64,000 bases of DNA from Gonapodya prolifera JEL478 (Eukaryota; Monoblepharomycota; Monoblepharidomycetes; Monoblepharidales; Gonapodyaceae): contig KQ965810.1 in assembly GCA_001574975.1 (NCBI GenBank), positions 2,280 through 66,279 of the forward strand, in the 5' to 3' direction. The notes under the pieces were generated by a model that was given only the letters and a program-made list of their open reading frames with translations, was not told the DNA's origin and did not search any database. Shown here one piece after another: positions 22,302 to 34,100 of this stretch. Numbering within the stretch: position 1 is the stretch's first letter; every line of letters starts with the position of its first letter. The position numbers and the translations under genes were made by a program.

Positions 22302-23234
22302 TCATAGCATTGCCAACGCCTTCCGAACCGACTCCACCGTCTTGGTCGCAATCAGTTCCGCGTCTCCGGGAAACCGCGCTGAAAGGTAGTTGTAGTTGGG
22401 GTCCTCCACCACAAATCTAAAATATGAAATGAGAAAACCAATGTGTGTCAGTTTTCTGGCCACCAAAGTTGCGAACAACGCCTCGGCAAAGACTCACGGC
22501 GAGAACGAGAGACTCTTTTGAAACTGTGACGGGTCGTCCAGTCGTGACGTGATGACTTCCTCCACGGAAGGCGTTCCCGCCCCGTACGTTTTGTAGTAAT
22601 CGCCCAAAAACACCCGCGTTGCAGTGTAGATGCTCTCCTCCTGAAAGTACTGCAGCGAAGTGGTAGTGACGTCCGCCAGCACGCTCTTGCCGTCCGGGCG
22701 CGTCGCCGCCGACAGCAGCTGCACCCCGTGGCAGATGGCCGCAAGGGTCTTGGTCGAGGGCTTCTTCGTCAGCGTAAAGTAGTCCGCGAGGAGCTTATGG
22801 ACCCGTGCCGAGTCCAGGATCTGTCGGATCGACTTGTCGTGCCCGCCGGGGAGGAAGACGAGGTCGAACGCGTCCAGCGCGAACGAAAGGTCAAACCAGG
22901 AGAGTGGGTGCTGGAGCGCAGGGGCCTCGCACATGGTCCGGTATGCAGCCTTGGCTGACTCCGCGGCGCCCAAGAGCGCGCCGACGGTCCCCGTGAGCAT
23001 TCTGCTGTCGCATGCGGGCTGGGCGCCGCGCTCGGTGACAAAGGTGCACTCGAACCCAGCGTCGGTAAAGATTTTCCAGGGGATCGCGGTTTCTGTGGCG
23101 GATTTAAGACACGGGAAGATGATCAGCTTCGTTTGTTATGTTCATCCAAAGACATCTGGTCCCGCCGTACCCGTGGGGTCGTGGCCATAATCGGCCATCA
23201 GAAAGACAACTTTCGGGGGCGATGTGCGAGTCAT
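22302..23234 (-). CDS. DJ-1/PfpI-family protein (class I glutamine amidotransferase fold)
   Basis: Exons on the minus strand are 23234-23171, 23092-22498 and 22416-22302, giving 257 residues. The N-terminus reads KVVFLMADYGHDPTETAIP, with the conserved acidic residue of DJ-1-like proteins. Later comes FDLVFLPGGHDKSIRQILD, and the nucleophile elbow AAICHGVQLL supplies the catalytic Cys. The GHDPTE...CD..ML.G arrangement and the C-terminal PFVVEDPNY match a fungal and bacterial subfamily of uncharacterised DJ-1-like proteins. Members of the superfamily act as glyoxalases, deglycases or chaperones; the reaction here is unknown. Introns are 78 and 81 nt. Confidence 0.85.
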
Positions 23235-23769
23235 TGTCGATTGAGATTCAAGCAAGTCGATGATGTTGTATGTCCGTCTCTGGTGCGCCTTTTATTCAGC
23301 GTTCGGCAGTTCCCGGTTGAGTCCACCACAACCGGCAGATCCCTGATCAACCAAGTTTCTGCCCTGCGAAGGACAACGCGCTAAAGGCGGCAACTCCGAG
23401 TTTGGAAGACGGTCGCTGTGGTACGACATGGCACTGTTTTGTAGTATCAATCGACGGGCTGGATCAAGTAAACGATGGAATACCACCATGCTAAGAAGTC
23501 AAAACAAGGACGCGCCACGGGTGAACCTCACACATCACACACCTGTCGTACTCCTTCCTCTACTACCAGTAACCAGTGCCCGGGCTAGGACACGCTTTCA
23601 TTCAATTTTGGAGTACCCTTGTGCAAGGATGTTTGCGGTACTTCTGGAGGCGGCCGTTAAAATTAAAAGAGTAGACGCTCGGACTGGGTTATGACATGAT
23701 GTTATCGGACGCAGACACGAATAAATATTCACATCATTATGCGAGTTGGGTATGCCCCCGTCTACCTGT
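23235..23769. other. intergenic, no gene seen
   Basis: Lies between the start of the DJ-1-like gene and the stop of the calcium channel gene, both on the minus strand. The open frames here are short and unlike any family. It should hold the promoter of the DJ-1-like gene. Confidence 0.45.
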
Positions 23770-26700
23770 CTATTTCTTGTCTGTGGTAATTTCCTCGTGA
23801 CTCGACAGTTGCGGAGATTCTCCCACGTCTGCGACTTTCGGATTTGGCCAAGCCCTTTCCAATGTTCGTCGCGTGCGCTTTCCCCGCCATAATCGTTGTA
23901 CATTCAACGCCGAATATACGAGATCAAAGGGGACCCTTCCAGATCCAACACCCGGTGCACGGTCGGATTCAAGCACACCCAGGTATCTTCTCAGGCGGCG
24001 GTTGTTCGAAGGGATCTTGACATCCCACTAGTGTAAAGAATGTGTGCAAATTGTGAAGCACGTCAATTCAACAACTTGGGGCATGCCACCGGGTGGGGTA
24101 CTCACACAGTACAGTAGCACGCTGGACAAGACTTCTCGGAACCCAACCTTATTATCCTTGACCTCAAGGCCTTGAAAGACGATCCGAACAGACTCGTGAC
24201 CTGCATTTATCAGCTTCCGGCGCCATGGGTTCTGCTGAGATGATTGCACCTGTCGGTAGATGGGCAATATGCAGGCAAAGGGAACGTCGCCGGTGCCTCG
24301 AGGATCATAACGAGACCAAATGTGGGTGAATTCCTCAATAAGTGACTCGACCTAGGGATAGGGACAGACAAGTAACGTCACTCGTATCCAAAAGAGGGGA
24401 CGTAACGTAAGGCCGCGCACTTCCTCAACGTGATTCTGGTCCTCCAAAAGCTCGCTGAATGACGACATGGTGATACCAACGAAACTGTAGCAAGGGTAGT
24501 GGGTCAGTCGTGTGCTCGAATCAATCAGGACAGCATTCCAACAAAGCATTCTTTCACCTGTTCACCAAAACCCATGCATTAATCATTTGCAAGGAAAGAA
24601 AAAAGATGGGCGCCCATTGGACACCACATGAACCGTCCTCGTACAAGCAAAGCGGGTTCGCAGGGTCGTCCCCAGGACTCAGCATGCAATCGGTCATTAT
24701 TCCTGGCCAGTTCTCGCCCGTTGTCAGAACAAAGACCAGCAAGAGCGAGTTTGGAAAGGTTGAAAAGGAAACGTGTCCCCCCATGTTTTGTGTTGAAGAT
24801 TCTTTGATGGAACCGAAAGCGTGCATGCCGATGATGGCATAGCAGTAGACCACCAAAAATTGGAGCATGAGAACGTTAAAAAGCTGCGCGATGTTCACAA
24901 TTATTGCTGTTATAAGTGCTTTGAGAGTTTTGAGGTATCGGAGGACTCGCAGGGTTCGAAAGCTGCGGAAAATTCTCAGAACTGTCGAAGGAAAAGACAT
25001 TGAGAGAAAGCAAACACAAGCAGAAATAGTAATTCCTACCAGCAATAAATGTCGCACTTCCTGGCCAAAACTGAAAAATCCAGTCCATAACTGCAAAAAT
25101 AACGATTGCGATGTTGACGATATTCCAATTGTCCGACAGGAAAGACGAAAGCCCGACCGCATAAAGTTTTATGAGAATTTCAAAAATGTAGTACGAGACG
25201 AATATAATCTCCAGAATTGCCCGAAGCCGAGACAGCCAGTTTGGTTCGCCGTAAAATGCAAGAATCATGCGAAACGCGTCGAGCAGGACCACCACAAGTG
25301 TAACTTGACTCAGCAAGGTCGATTTCAGAACAAATGCCTGGACACGTTTTTTGAAGAGTGAAGTGGGCCTCGCAGGTGCCCGTGCAAGTCGGTGGAACAG
25401 TAAGAGGTTGATGGAAGAGATGACTCGTTTCTTCTCCTCGGACAAGAATTGAATGCCTCTCAGCTTTTCGGCATTCTGGCGCAGGTTGTCAAATACTAGT
25501 CCAGAAATCACCGCCAAGAAAAGCCAGTTCCCCAAGATTTCTGTTCCAAGTGATCGCAATTGTGCCAAGATACCCACGCGCACTACAAAGATATTCACCC
25601 ACCTGTCACTATCCAAAATAGGATATTTGCTGGGGCATTGTCACGGACTGGTTGATTGTCCCTGCCTGCAGCATCCATGTATCGGTTCGCATCATCGGGC
25701 CAACCTTCTTGCATACTTATAACAGTGACAGATAGCAGACTCTGAAAGAAACCATCATACGTGAGCCTATATGGAGACCACCGACGTAATTCCAAGTTGC
25801 CCGAAGATGGATTAATCCATGGTCCAGTGCATGCCGCTCTGTTTGTCACGGAAGGATCGTTGCATTGCCAACCTTCTCCAAGAAAAATCGAGAGTCCCAG
25901 GACTGAAAACATAAAAAGAAATAGGCCGTAGGGAATGATGGCGGTGTAGAGTGCCGGGATGGTTTTCATGACAGCAAGAGTGACGACACGAAGTTCCTCA
26001 TGCTGTAGCGTAAGATTTATTGAATTTATTATAAGCGCGACATTCACGCCCATCGACATGTGCTCACCATTTTGATAAGCCTTATGACGCGCACTAGCCG
26101 AAGAACTCTCAATGCACGGAGGGATCTGCCAGCAGGAGTCAAACAGGCAACTGATATCGCAATAACTGCGACATCAATCCAGTTTATTGGATCTCTCAAA
26201 TGTGCTCTGGATCCAAAAAAGAGACCTAAATTTAAACATGGGTTATGCAGCTTAATGAATGATATTGTGTGGTTTGACCTAACTTCATACCATCAGCGAG
26301 TCCTATAGCAAACAGCTCGAGCACAAACAGCACAGCAAAGCAAAAGTCAGCAATCAGTATGCCGCGACCCAGGCTGGAGTTCGGCTCCAGTTTTGGGACA
26401 TCTAGCGCGAGCACGACACAAGATGCGAGTACAATTAACATAAAGAAACGCTCCCAAAGTTGGCTGCGGACAATGTCGCGGAGCTTTAGTCTCATTCTGG
26501 ATGTCTTCCATGTGAAAATAGCTTCTCTGAGAGAATCTGGAAGACTGGAGACTCCAAGAGATTGTGTTGAAGCAATGGTACCAGTCTCAGAAAGCTCTTC
26601 CGCAAGGAGACTCGATCCAGGTGGGCGAAAATACTTTTTTAAAGGCCTTTGAATCGATTCAGCAACTTGGACAATATCTCCAAACAGTGCCTCGGTGGAG

Positions 26701-29326
26701 CTTGTCTGACCAGCTTTGCGGGCACGCTTCTCTCTCTCTAAATAGCAAGTGCAGTTAGGCGCACTCCCTGTTATCTATAACTTAACCAGCGTACCTGCCA
26801 TAAGTTCGGCCTGGAAACTTGCAATTATGATACCCAAAAGAAGCTGACTCACAATATAAGCTCCGAGCACCACAACCTGCTTGATCAAATTGTAATGAGC
26901 TTATGAGAGGATACTACGTCAGCACGTACCGCGAGGGGAAAGATTGTGAATATAATACCCCTGGAGCGAGCAACTGAAACCTCTGATAGTGTAAGTCACA
27001 TCAGCGTTAGACAAACTTCTTTTCAACACCAACACGAAAAGTACCGATGTTGTTCCAGTTCTCCGTTGTGAAGAGATTCACCACACTGAATAGCGCCCAT
27101 GGCAACGAATCAAAGTGAAATCGGGGCTTCCCATCATCGAAATCGAACTCGTTGGAGAAAAGTTGCATGCCAACTTGACAATGCGGAAGTAAGCATCACG
27201 AATGACCAGAGGAAACACTCCCGCTCACATACCAATTGAGAAGGTGTACATTAAAGCCAACCAAATAGCGAGTAGCGGCAAAACAAGCGGCATGCACCGT
27301 ACAAAAACGCGCGCAAGCCGCGAGAGTTGTGGAGAAAACTTGGAGATGCGAACAATCCGAAACGCTCTGAGGACTCGCAATGAAGTGAAGCCATATTCGC
27401 CCGAAACGTAGAAGATATCAACAAGACCCAAGATGGTAAATGTACCATCCAAAACATTCCACTTTGACTTGAGGTAGTTGCGGAGCCCCTGAAGAAAAGA
27501 AGGATGTAATGGGAGTACACTTTGCAAAGAAAGCTCTCTTACCAGTCCCAATATCTTTAAAACCATTTCAAAGGCGAATAAATATGTACATATGTCATTT
27601 ATCTTTCGAATAGTGTCAGAATATTCCCTGCTAGCATCCTAGATGTGAGAACTGAACGTCATTTGTTTCACTAAATCGTGAGGCCATCGATTTTACCTTA
27701 TACTCCAAAGCCAGGACAAGAGCGCTCAGGAATGTTACGACAAGTGCAGCACGTTCAGCGAACTTGTGAGTTACGACGTGGTAAATTAGATATCGGACAC
27801 GGTACCAATGGCCCTGTATACGAGATAGCAGGTCACTGCGTAGGATGCGCTCTGTGTGAGCAGCACGGAGAGATTCCAGTATGCCCGCAGTCGACGTGTT
27901 TACTGTTTCGTCGGCATCAATTGCAGCGTCAGGGGTGAAGATGTTACCTTCCAGGTGCTTCTGATCCCATTCTTCTGCCTTTTCCCGCAGAGTCATGGAT
28001 ACAATTGCAATTACAGGTTGGACAATGACTTGTAGTCCAACCAAAAGCACGACGATAAAATATAAGAATGCCATTGGAGTGGTGGCGTCCATCGCAAGAA
28101 ACATGTTGACAGACCAGCCTTCCATGGTGATCGTTTGAAAGATTGTGAGAATGGCATACAGAATGTTGTCAAAGCTGATTGCGGCCACGTGTCAGTGACC
28201 AGTATGTAGACACGCCCAAGCACGGGAAAGTTCCTGGAGTAGAAATCTCACCTCACGGTTCCATGGTAAGGATTATTGAAGCCATTGTCCACACAAACGC
28301 TCCCTGTGGGACATTGGAAGCCCCACATGGGATCGTTCGAGCACGTTTGGTCCAGCAACACAACGATAGCAGTATTTGTGCTGTCGACACAACGTCGGTG
28401 GAATTGTCCTGACCAAATATTGACGCCAATGATCCCAAAAGCGAACAGAAAGTAGGCTGCGAGGAGGCAGACGTCTCGGAGTAGAGGTGCAGCCGCTCTC
28501 AGGGAACTCAAAATGACAGGTGTATGTTCGAGACGACTGCAATCCAAAAATCAGCAAATGAAATCGCCAAGCAAGACGAGAGATGGGTTGGTGTGCTTCG
28601 CTACCCACGGAATCAACTCGACATAGCGAATAAGTAAGAGCGTCCGAATTCCCGTCAAACTACTGGTCCCAGGAATCAGATTCATGACCGACACAGCAAC
28701 AACCAGAGTCTCAAAATATCCAAGCCAAGTTTGGTATACTCGGAAGCCCTTCGCGACAAGCATGAGAATGAAGTCAAGGATGAAATAGCAAGAAAAGGCA
28801 ATGTCCATTGCGCTGAGCACCCCTAACCAGGACGAATACAGAGAACCCGTCGTCTGCGGAGTCCGTGTATAAGTTCCTAGCACCGCGGCATTGAGCACAA
28901 TAACCCCCATGCTGAACGTGGAGTAAGCTCGCGAGCCAAGAAATTCTCGTAGCTGTCTCCTTCTTTTATTGAAACCAGACTTGAGAGCGCCATCGCCACC
29001 TTCCTTGCTGGATCCTGCGATTGCAGCGAGTTGTGACTCCACCCCGACGAGTGTGATGGACGGCTCCTCCACTGCTGTTCGTGCGGAAGGGTGAGCCATA
29101 GCTGGGTCCGCATTTACAGGTGAGGATGAATTGTCCGAATGGTCCACGACCAATAGGGGAGCCATCGGTATCGATCCGTTGGAATCGAGAGGTTGAGAAG
29201 CCATCCAGAGGACAGCTTGGCCTCTGCCGATGCAATCTGTCGACTTCCGGGCGTTGCACGACCGAAAAATATCGGTTTGCCTTGAGGATCGGTGAGAGGG
29301 TTCTCATTGCGTCGGTGAGGGACCAA
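23770..29326 (-). CDS. CCH1: Cch1-like four-domain voltage-gated calcium channel
   Basis: The pore subunit of a plasma-membrane Ca2+ channel; fungal Cch1 works with Mid1 in store- and stress-triggered uptake. Domain I S1-S4 lies at about 28551-29204, with its pore loop FQTITMEGW near 28150. Domain II is at about 27060-27570 (S4 SLRVLRAFRIVRISKF, pore NLFTTENW). Domain III is at about 25600-26495 (pore VISMQEGW). Domain IV is at about 24550-25600 (S4 RIFRSFRTLRVLRYLKTLKAL, pore VLTTGENW). Each pore loop has a Glu. After IVS6 there is an EF-hand-like FTHIWSRYDPRGTGDV segment and, near the C-terminus, an IQ-type motif VQRLWRGKRTRR. The gene has many short introns that I did not all place. The start is either Met at 29326 or Met at 29204. 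No Mid1 gene is in the window. Confidence 0.88.
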
Positions 29327-31187
29327 TGACGAAATGAAATGAAATCACCGGAATGCGATTTATTTTCTTTCATCGGACATAGACGAAGCTGAACGATCGT
29401 TTCTGGATCTAAATCCGATAAACGCTTCGGTGATGGGTGTAATTAATTAATGCAGCCTCAACTTGCCCCACCATCCCGCCCATTTGTCTATTCCATTCTG
29501 TCACTGGGTTCCTCTCATCCGTCTTCTGCGGCAGTAATTCTTTCTTAAGGTGTGTGTGTGTATGTTACTCGTTGGTATTTATGCAATTGCTGCAGGTGGA
29601 TTTGAGTGGGGTGAAATGAAAAGCCACATCGGGGAGTAGGGATACTTGGCGACCTTTTCCACACAAGAGAGGCATGATGGCAATCTGGTTCAACTCAGCT
29701 CTTCTGTCGCTCAGAAGGAGTGTGACCTTGCTTCTCTTAATCTGTTCGAAATGGCTAACGCTCTTGCTCACCGCCAGACCACTCTTCTGCTGCCCACCCG
29801 GACCCGGACTCTTTGATGTCGAGACATACCTTGACGGCAATGCGGTTAGAGGTCAGGTCGCGTCGTGCGCAGTAGCGGCGGCAAACGCGTGTGGACCGCC
29901 CCCCTCTCTGTGTTGGGTTGGCAACTGACATTGTTCCCGAGCGGAGCGTAGAGGGGCGGCAAGGGATATGCGGCGAATGTTTCCACGCACAAATTGTCGT
30001 GGCGGGAGAGCGAGGCTTCCTGCGTTGGAGGGGGAGCCCGCATCGAAAGTTCCGCTACGACGCTTCAACTCGGTGCGGCAGAAGAGCGTCATCGAGACTC
30101 GAGACTCGAGTGGTGTAGTCAAGTTCACTATGTAGATAGTTTTTAGGATGTCTGTCAGTCATCAGGCACTGTTCAATAGATGGCAGAGTGTATGCTTTCC
30201 GCAGTGGATGTCACGGTTTTATTTCAAGTGTTTGGTGGCTATTATTTGATGCAGCACTGAGCAAGTGCGGGGAGTCGTCCTTGTGGGAATGTTCCCCGAT
30301 TTGGGTTTCATTCACCGGTTGTCACTCAATCTTTCTTTCGGCCCCGATGAACCGTCGAAATCGCTTTGGCGCTTCTTTCCTGTCGCCATCGCTATCGCCG
30401 CCGCGGACCTGCCATTCGCTCTGATCGCCCACCTTTCTTCACCAATCGACCATTAGATTGAGGCTCAAGTTGACTTCCGCGAGGATCAATTGATCACAGG
30501 GATGCAATAGGTCAGGATCGGCCTTCTTTCGGTTGCCGATGGACGCATACCGGAGGGATCGCGTTGAAATCACGGACAGTTGCCGAAACCACGGTGAGTT
30601 TCATTGACTCGTTCCCGGCAAGCGGTGCCGCACGCCAAAGTACTAAGTGCGACGTTGTTGGTGGCATCTTGAGAAATGCCGGAAGTTGCGTCGTCGCCCC
30701 TTTCAAGGGTCCGACAGGCAACGACCAACCGCCAGTCGACGTTGAGGTTCAGGTACGTATGGTGCTGTCAAGAGCAAGGGCAACCCTTAGTAGTAGGCTT
30801 CATGCGTCGTCATGCTCCGTTGGGAAATCACCTCACTTTTTATCTGAATGGTTGTTCCGTTGTACATCGATTTGATTTTTTCATCCACCCGTTACACTCC
30901 ACATGTACGCCACCGCACTCTTGCAAAAAAAAACCTTCAGCAATAAGTAGAATGAGATGAAAGCTCTGTCAGCATCGCAGAAAATTGAGTCTCAGGCACA
31001 AGCCACATGTTCACACACTAATCACCACCATCGGCCTTCTGATTCTTATTTACATCAAACGCAGATGCCACTGAGCGTAATACTCGCCCATAATACGGCC
31101 CGCGCTGAGCGACCAGCCTTTGGTCGGGAGAAGACGTGACCACAGTGAGGCCAGCAGAAGGACCAACCTGCCCAGCAACGCACACCA
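29327..31187. other. intergenic, no gene supported
   Basis: About 1.9 kb between the divergent CCH1 and TOR starts. Overlapping open frames on both strands (for example 30188-30456 and 30564-30875 on plus, 29846-30128 on minus) match nothing I know. A GT dinucleotide run sits near 29552-29562. Both promoters must lie here. A small unrecognised spliced gene cannot be excluded. Confidence 0.4.
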
Positions 31188-34100
31188 ATGGCAGCCAGCG
31201 TGCACTCGGAGGCCGCTGCGCGCATCTTGGCGGAGCTGAAGGCGAGGTGCGTGTGGCACAGCTGCATCCCACGCCTGGCACCGACTCACTCTTCACTCCC
31301 GCTCTCCCCCACTCTCCCCCACGCTCCCGCTCCACGCACCCACGCACCCACGCACCCGCAGCCGCACAGAGGACCTGCGCACGCGCGCAGCAAACGACCT
31401 GCGCGATCACGTGGTCGCAGTGTCCCGCGAGCTGTCGGGTGAAAACTTTACCAGGTTCATGAACGATGTCAACAGGCGCATTTTCGAGCTGGTCCACTCC
31501 CAGGACAACGAGGAGAAGATTGGCGGCATCATTGCCATAGGTGCGTGCATGGAAAACGGGACGACGGGGGGGGGGAGGGGGGCGGAGGAGGGGCGAGACG
31601 CGAGGTCTAAGCGATAGCGCTGATCGAGGACACGAGCGTAGCGAGTGTATCCGCCGGAGATGAATTACCTCGCGGAGCGAATGTTCCTTGCGGAGCGTAT
31701 TCCCCGAGGTTGTCCGCCGGGAGGTGAATGATCCCACGAAGAGCGGAATACTCTCGCGGAATATTCCCGCCGGAGGCGAATTGCCCCGCGAAGTTGAATA
31801 CTCTCGCGGAGTGGGGGGGGGAGTGGGGACTCTTGCTGGACTGCTGCTCACCGAGTCTTTCCATCATCGTCTTACCCTCCCATCCACCTCCCCTGCCCCT
31901 GCCCCTGCACCCCCGTACGCCCGCAGACAAACTCATCGACTTCGACGGCGAGGAAAACACCGTCAAAATCACCCGCTTTGCAAACTACCTGCGCATTGTC
32001 CTGCCAGGGTCCGACCCGCAGACAATGGTCCTCGCCTCAAAGGCTCTTGGCCGTCTTGCCCTCAGTGGGGGCACGCTCACACCGGACTTTGTGGAGTTCG
32101 AGGTCAAGCGCGCTCTGGAGTGGTTGCAAGGTTGGTTTTCCTAGAGACGCGAGGCGGGAGCGCAGAGAGTGTGTCCGCCGGAGGCGAGTGCCCTGCGAAG
32201 CGGAAGCGAAGCGGAATGCACTCACGCGGAGTCAGACCGAGGAGTCCGCCGGAGCCGAGTTATCCTATGCAACCATATACACGCATTGCGCAGATGCACG
32301 AGTGCACATTAGCGCGGGATGGACGTGTTACAGGAGAACGGTGGGACGCACGAGTGCGCTTTAGCGCGAGAGGAGGGACGTGCGCGAGGCGAGAGATGTG
32401 CGAAATTTGCGTACGGGCAAGCTACGATAGATGCGAGAGGGCGAACAGAGGTGGAGGGTGGTGGAGGTTGGAAGGAGAAACCCGCCCGGATGCGCGAGAA
32501 TTGGAAAAGGGAGAGGATCTATGGGCTGGTGCGAGGGTTGAAGGGAGTTGGGTTGAAGGTTGCGCGGGAGTGTAAGCGTGGTTGGGTTGCAGGAGGTTGA
32601 AGGACGGTTGAAGGATATGTGCAAAGGGGTTTGGAAAAGTTTTGGAGGAGGAAATAGGTTGGGCAGGGCTCGGGTTGATATACTGTGTGGAAACCAGGTG
32701 GTTCAGCAAGGTTCTCACCGTTCCATCTGTTTTCGTCCCCACCGTCTATGTACTCCGCTCTTCCACCCAGGCGACCGGAACGAATCCCGCCGCTACGCCG
32801 CCGTGCTCGTCCTGCGGGAACTCGCCCAAAACGCCCCGACCCTCGTATTCGCCTATGTCCCCCAAATCCTGGACCTGATCTGGATCGCGCTTCGGGACGC
32901 CAAAGTGACGATCCGCGAAGGTGCCGCCGACGTCATCCGTGTCTGCCTCGAACTTATCCAGCAGCGCGAGAGCCAGCTCAGGCAGAGGTGGTACAGGAAG
33001 ATCCTCGAGGAGACACAGAAGGGGTTCAAGCCCAATAGCTCGGATGCCACCTTGCATGGGTCCCTGCTGGTGTATCGCGAGTTGCTTACACATACCGCCA
33101 AGGTTCTTTAAGCCTTCTTTGCCCAGTGCTTTGGTTTCCCCTTCTTACCTTTCTTTCTCACCCACTACTCTCGGCCCACCTCGCGCACCTCTCCCCACAC
33201 CCACCCCGCCAGTTCATGGACGCCTACTACCGCGATGCGTCTGACACGATCCTGCGCTACCGCGAGTCGCGCGACACGCTGGTCCGACGCACCGTTATCT
33301 CCCTCATCCCTGCGATCGCCGCCTACGACGTCGCCGTGTTCGTCGACAACTACCTCAACGCATGCATGGCGTACCTCCTAAGCCAGCTGAAGAGGGAGCG
33401 CGAGAGGTCGCCTGGTGCGTGGAGGAGCTGGGATGAGGTGCCGAGGTGATACGAGCGCTAACCCGGCATGTCGATCCAGCGTTCGTCGCGATCGGGAAAG
33501 TCGCGATCGCGGTGGGGTCTCATATGGGACCGTTTCTTGACGCTATCCTCCAGAACGTCAAGGAAGGTCTTTCGACCAAAGGGTCAGTTCCCATCCCTTG
33601 CCTTCACGCCAGCGCCCGCTCCCGCCTGACACTCCCTCCGCCGTCCATCCCCCACCCCTCCGCCCACAGCCGCAACCGCCTGCAAGTTGCCGACACGGCG
33701 CCCATCTTCCAGTGCATCAGCATGCTCGCCACGGCCGTCGGGCAGGCGCTCACCAAGCATATGCACGACCTGCTCGACCAGATGTTTGCCACGGGGCTCA
33801 GCGAGCCGCTCAGGCAGGCCCTCGTGGACCTGGCCATGTATATCCCGCCGCTCTTACCGGCGATTCAAGGTGGGTGTTTGTCGGTTCCGTCGTGTCGTGA
33901 CGCAGGATGTTGAAATTTTGTTGCAGAGCGATTGTTGAACGTTTTATCGATCTGCTTGGGAGGCCAGGCGTACCGCGCGCCCGGTGCACCGGGGCGATAC
34001 GGGCAGATTGCGGGCATCCGGTCGATCGACTTGAGCGTGAGTTTCTCCCCATCGCCGCATCCACCCTCCACGTAACGTCTCAACGCGCCATCCACCCCAC

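Noticed and set aside
22728-23190. Arg/Gly-rich frames on the plus strand opposite the DJ-1-like gene
   Set aside because: They are antisense to a well-supported exon with a nucleophile-elbow motif.
30564-30875. Possible small gene upstream of TOR
   Set aside because: Several weak splice choices give different frames and none yields a family match or a clear start.
31188-31626. Long GC-rich frames over the TOR 5' end on both strands
   Set aside because: They are shadows of the TOR exons and of repeat-rich introns; the exon chain with HEAT-type sequence explains the region.
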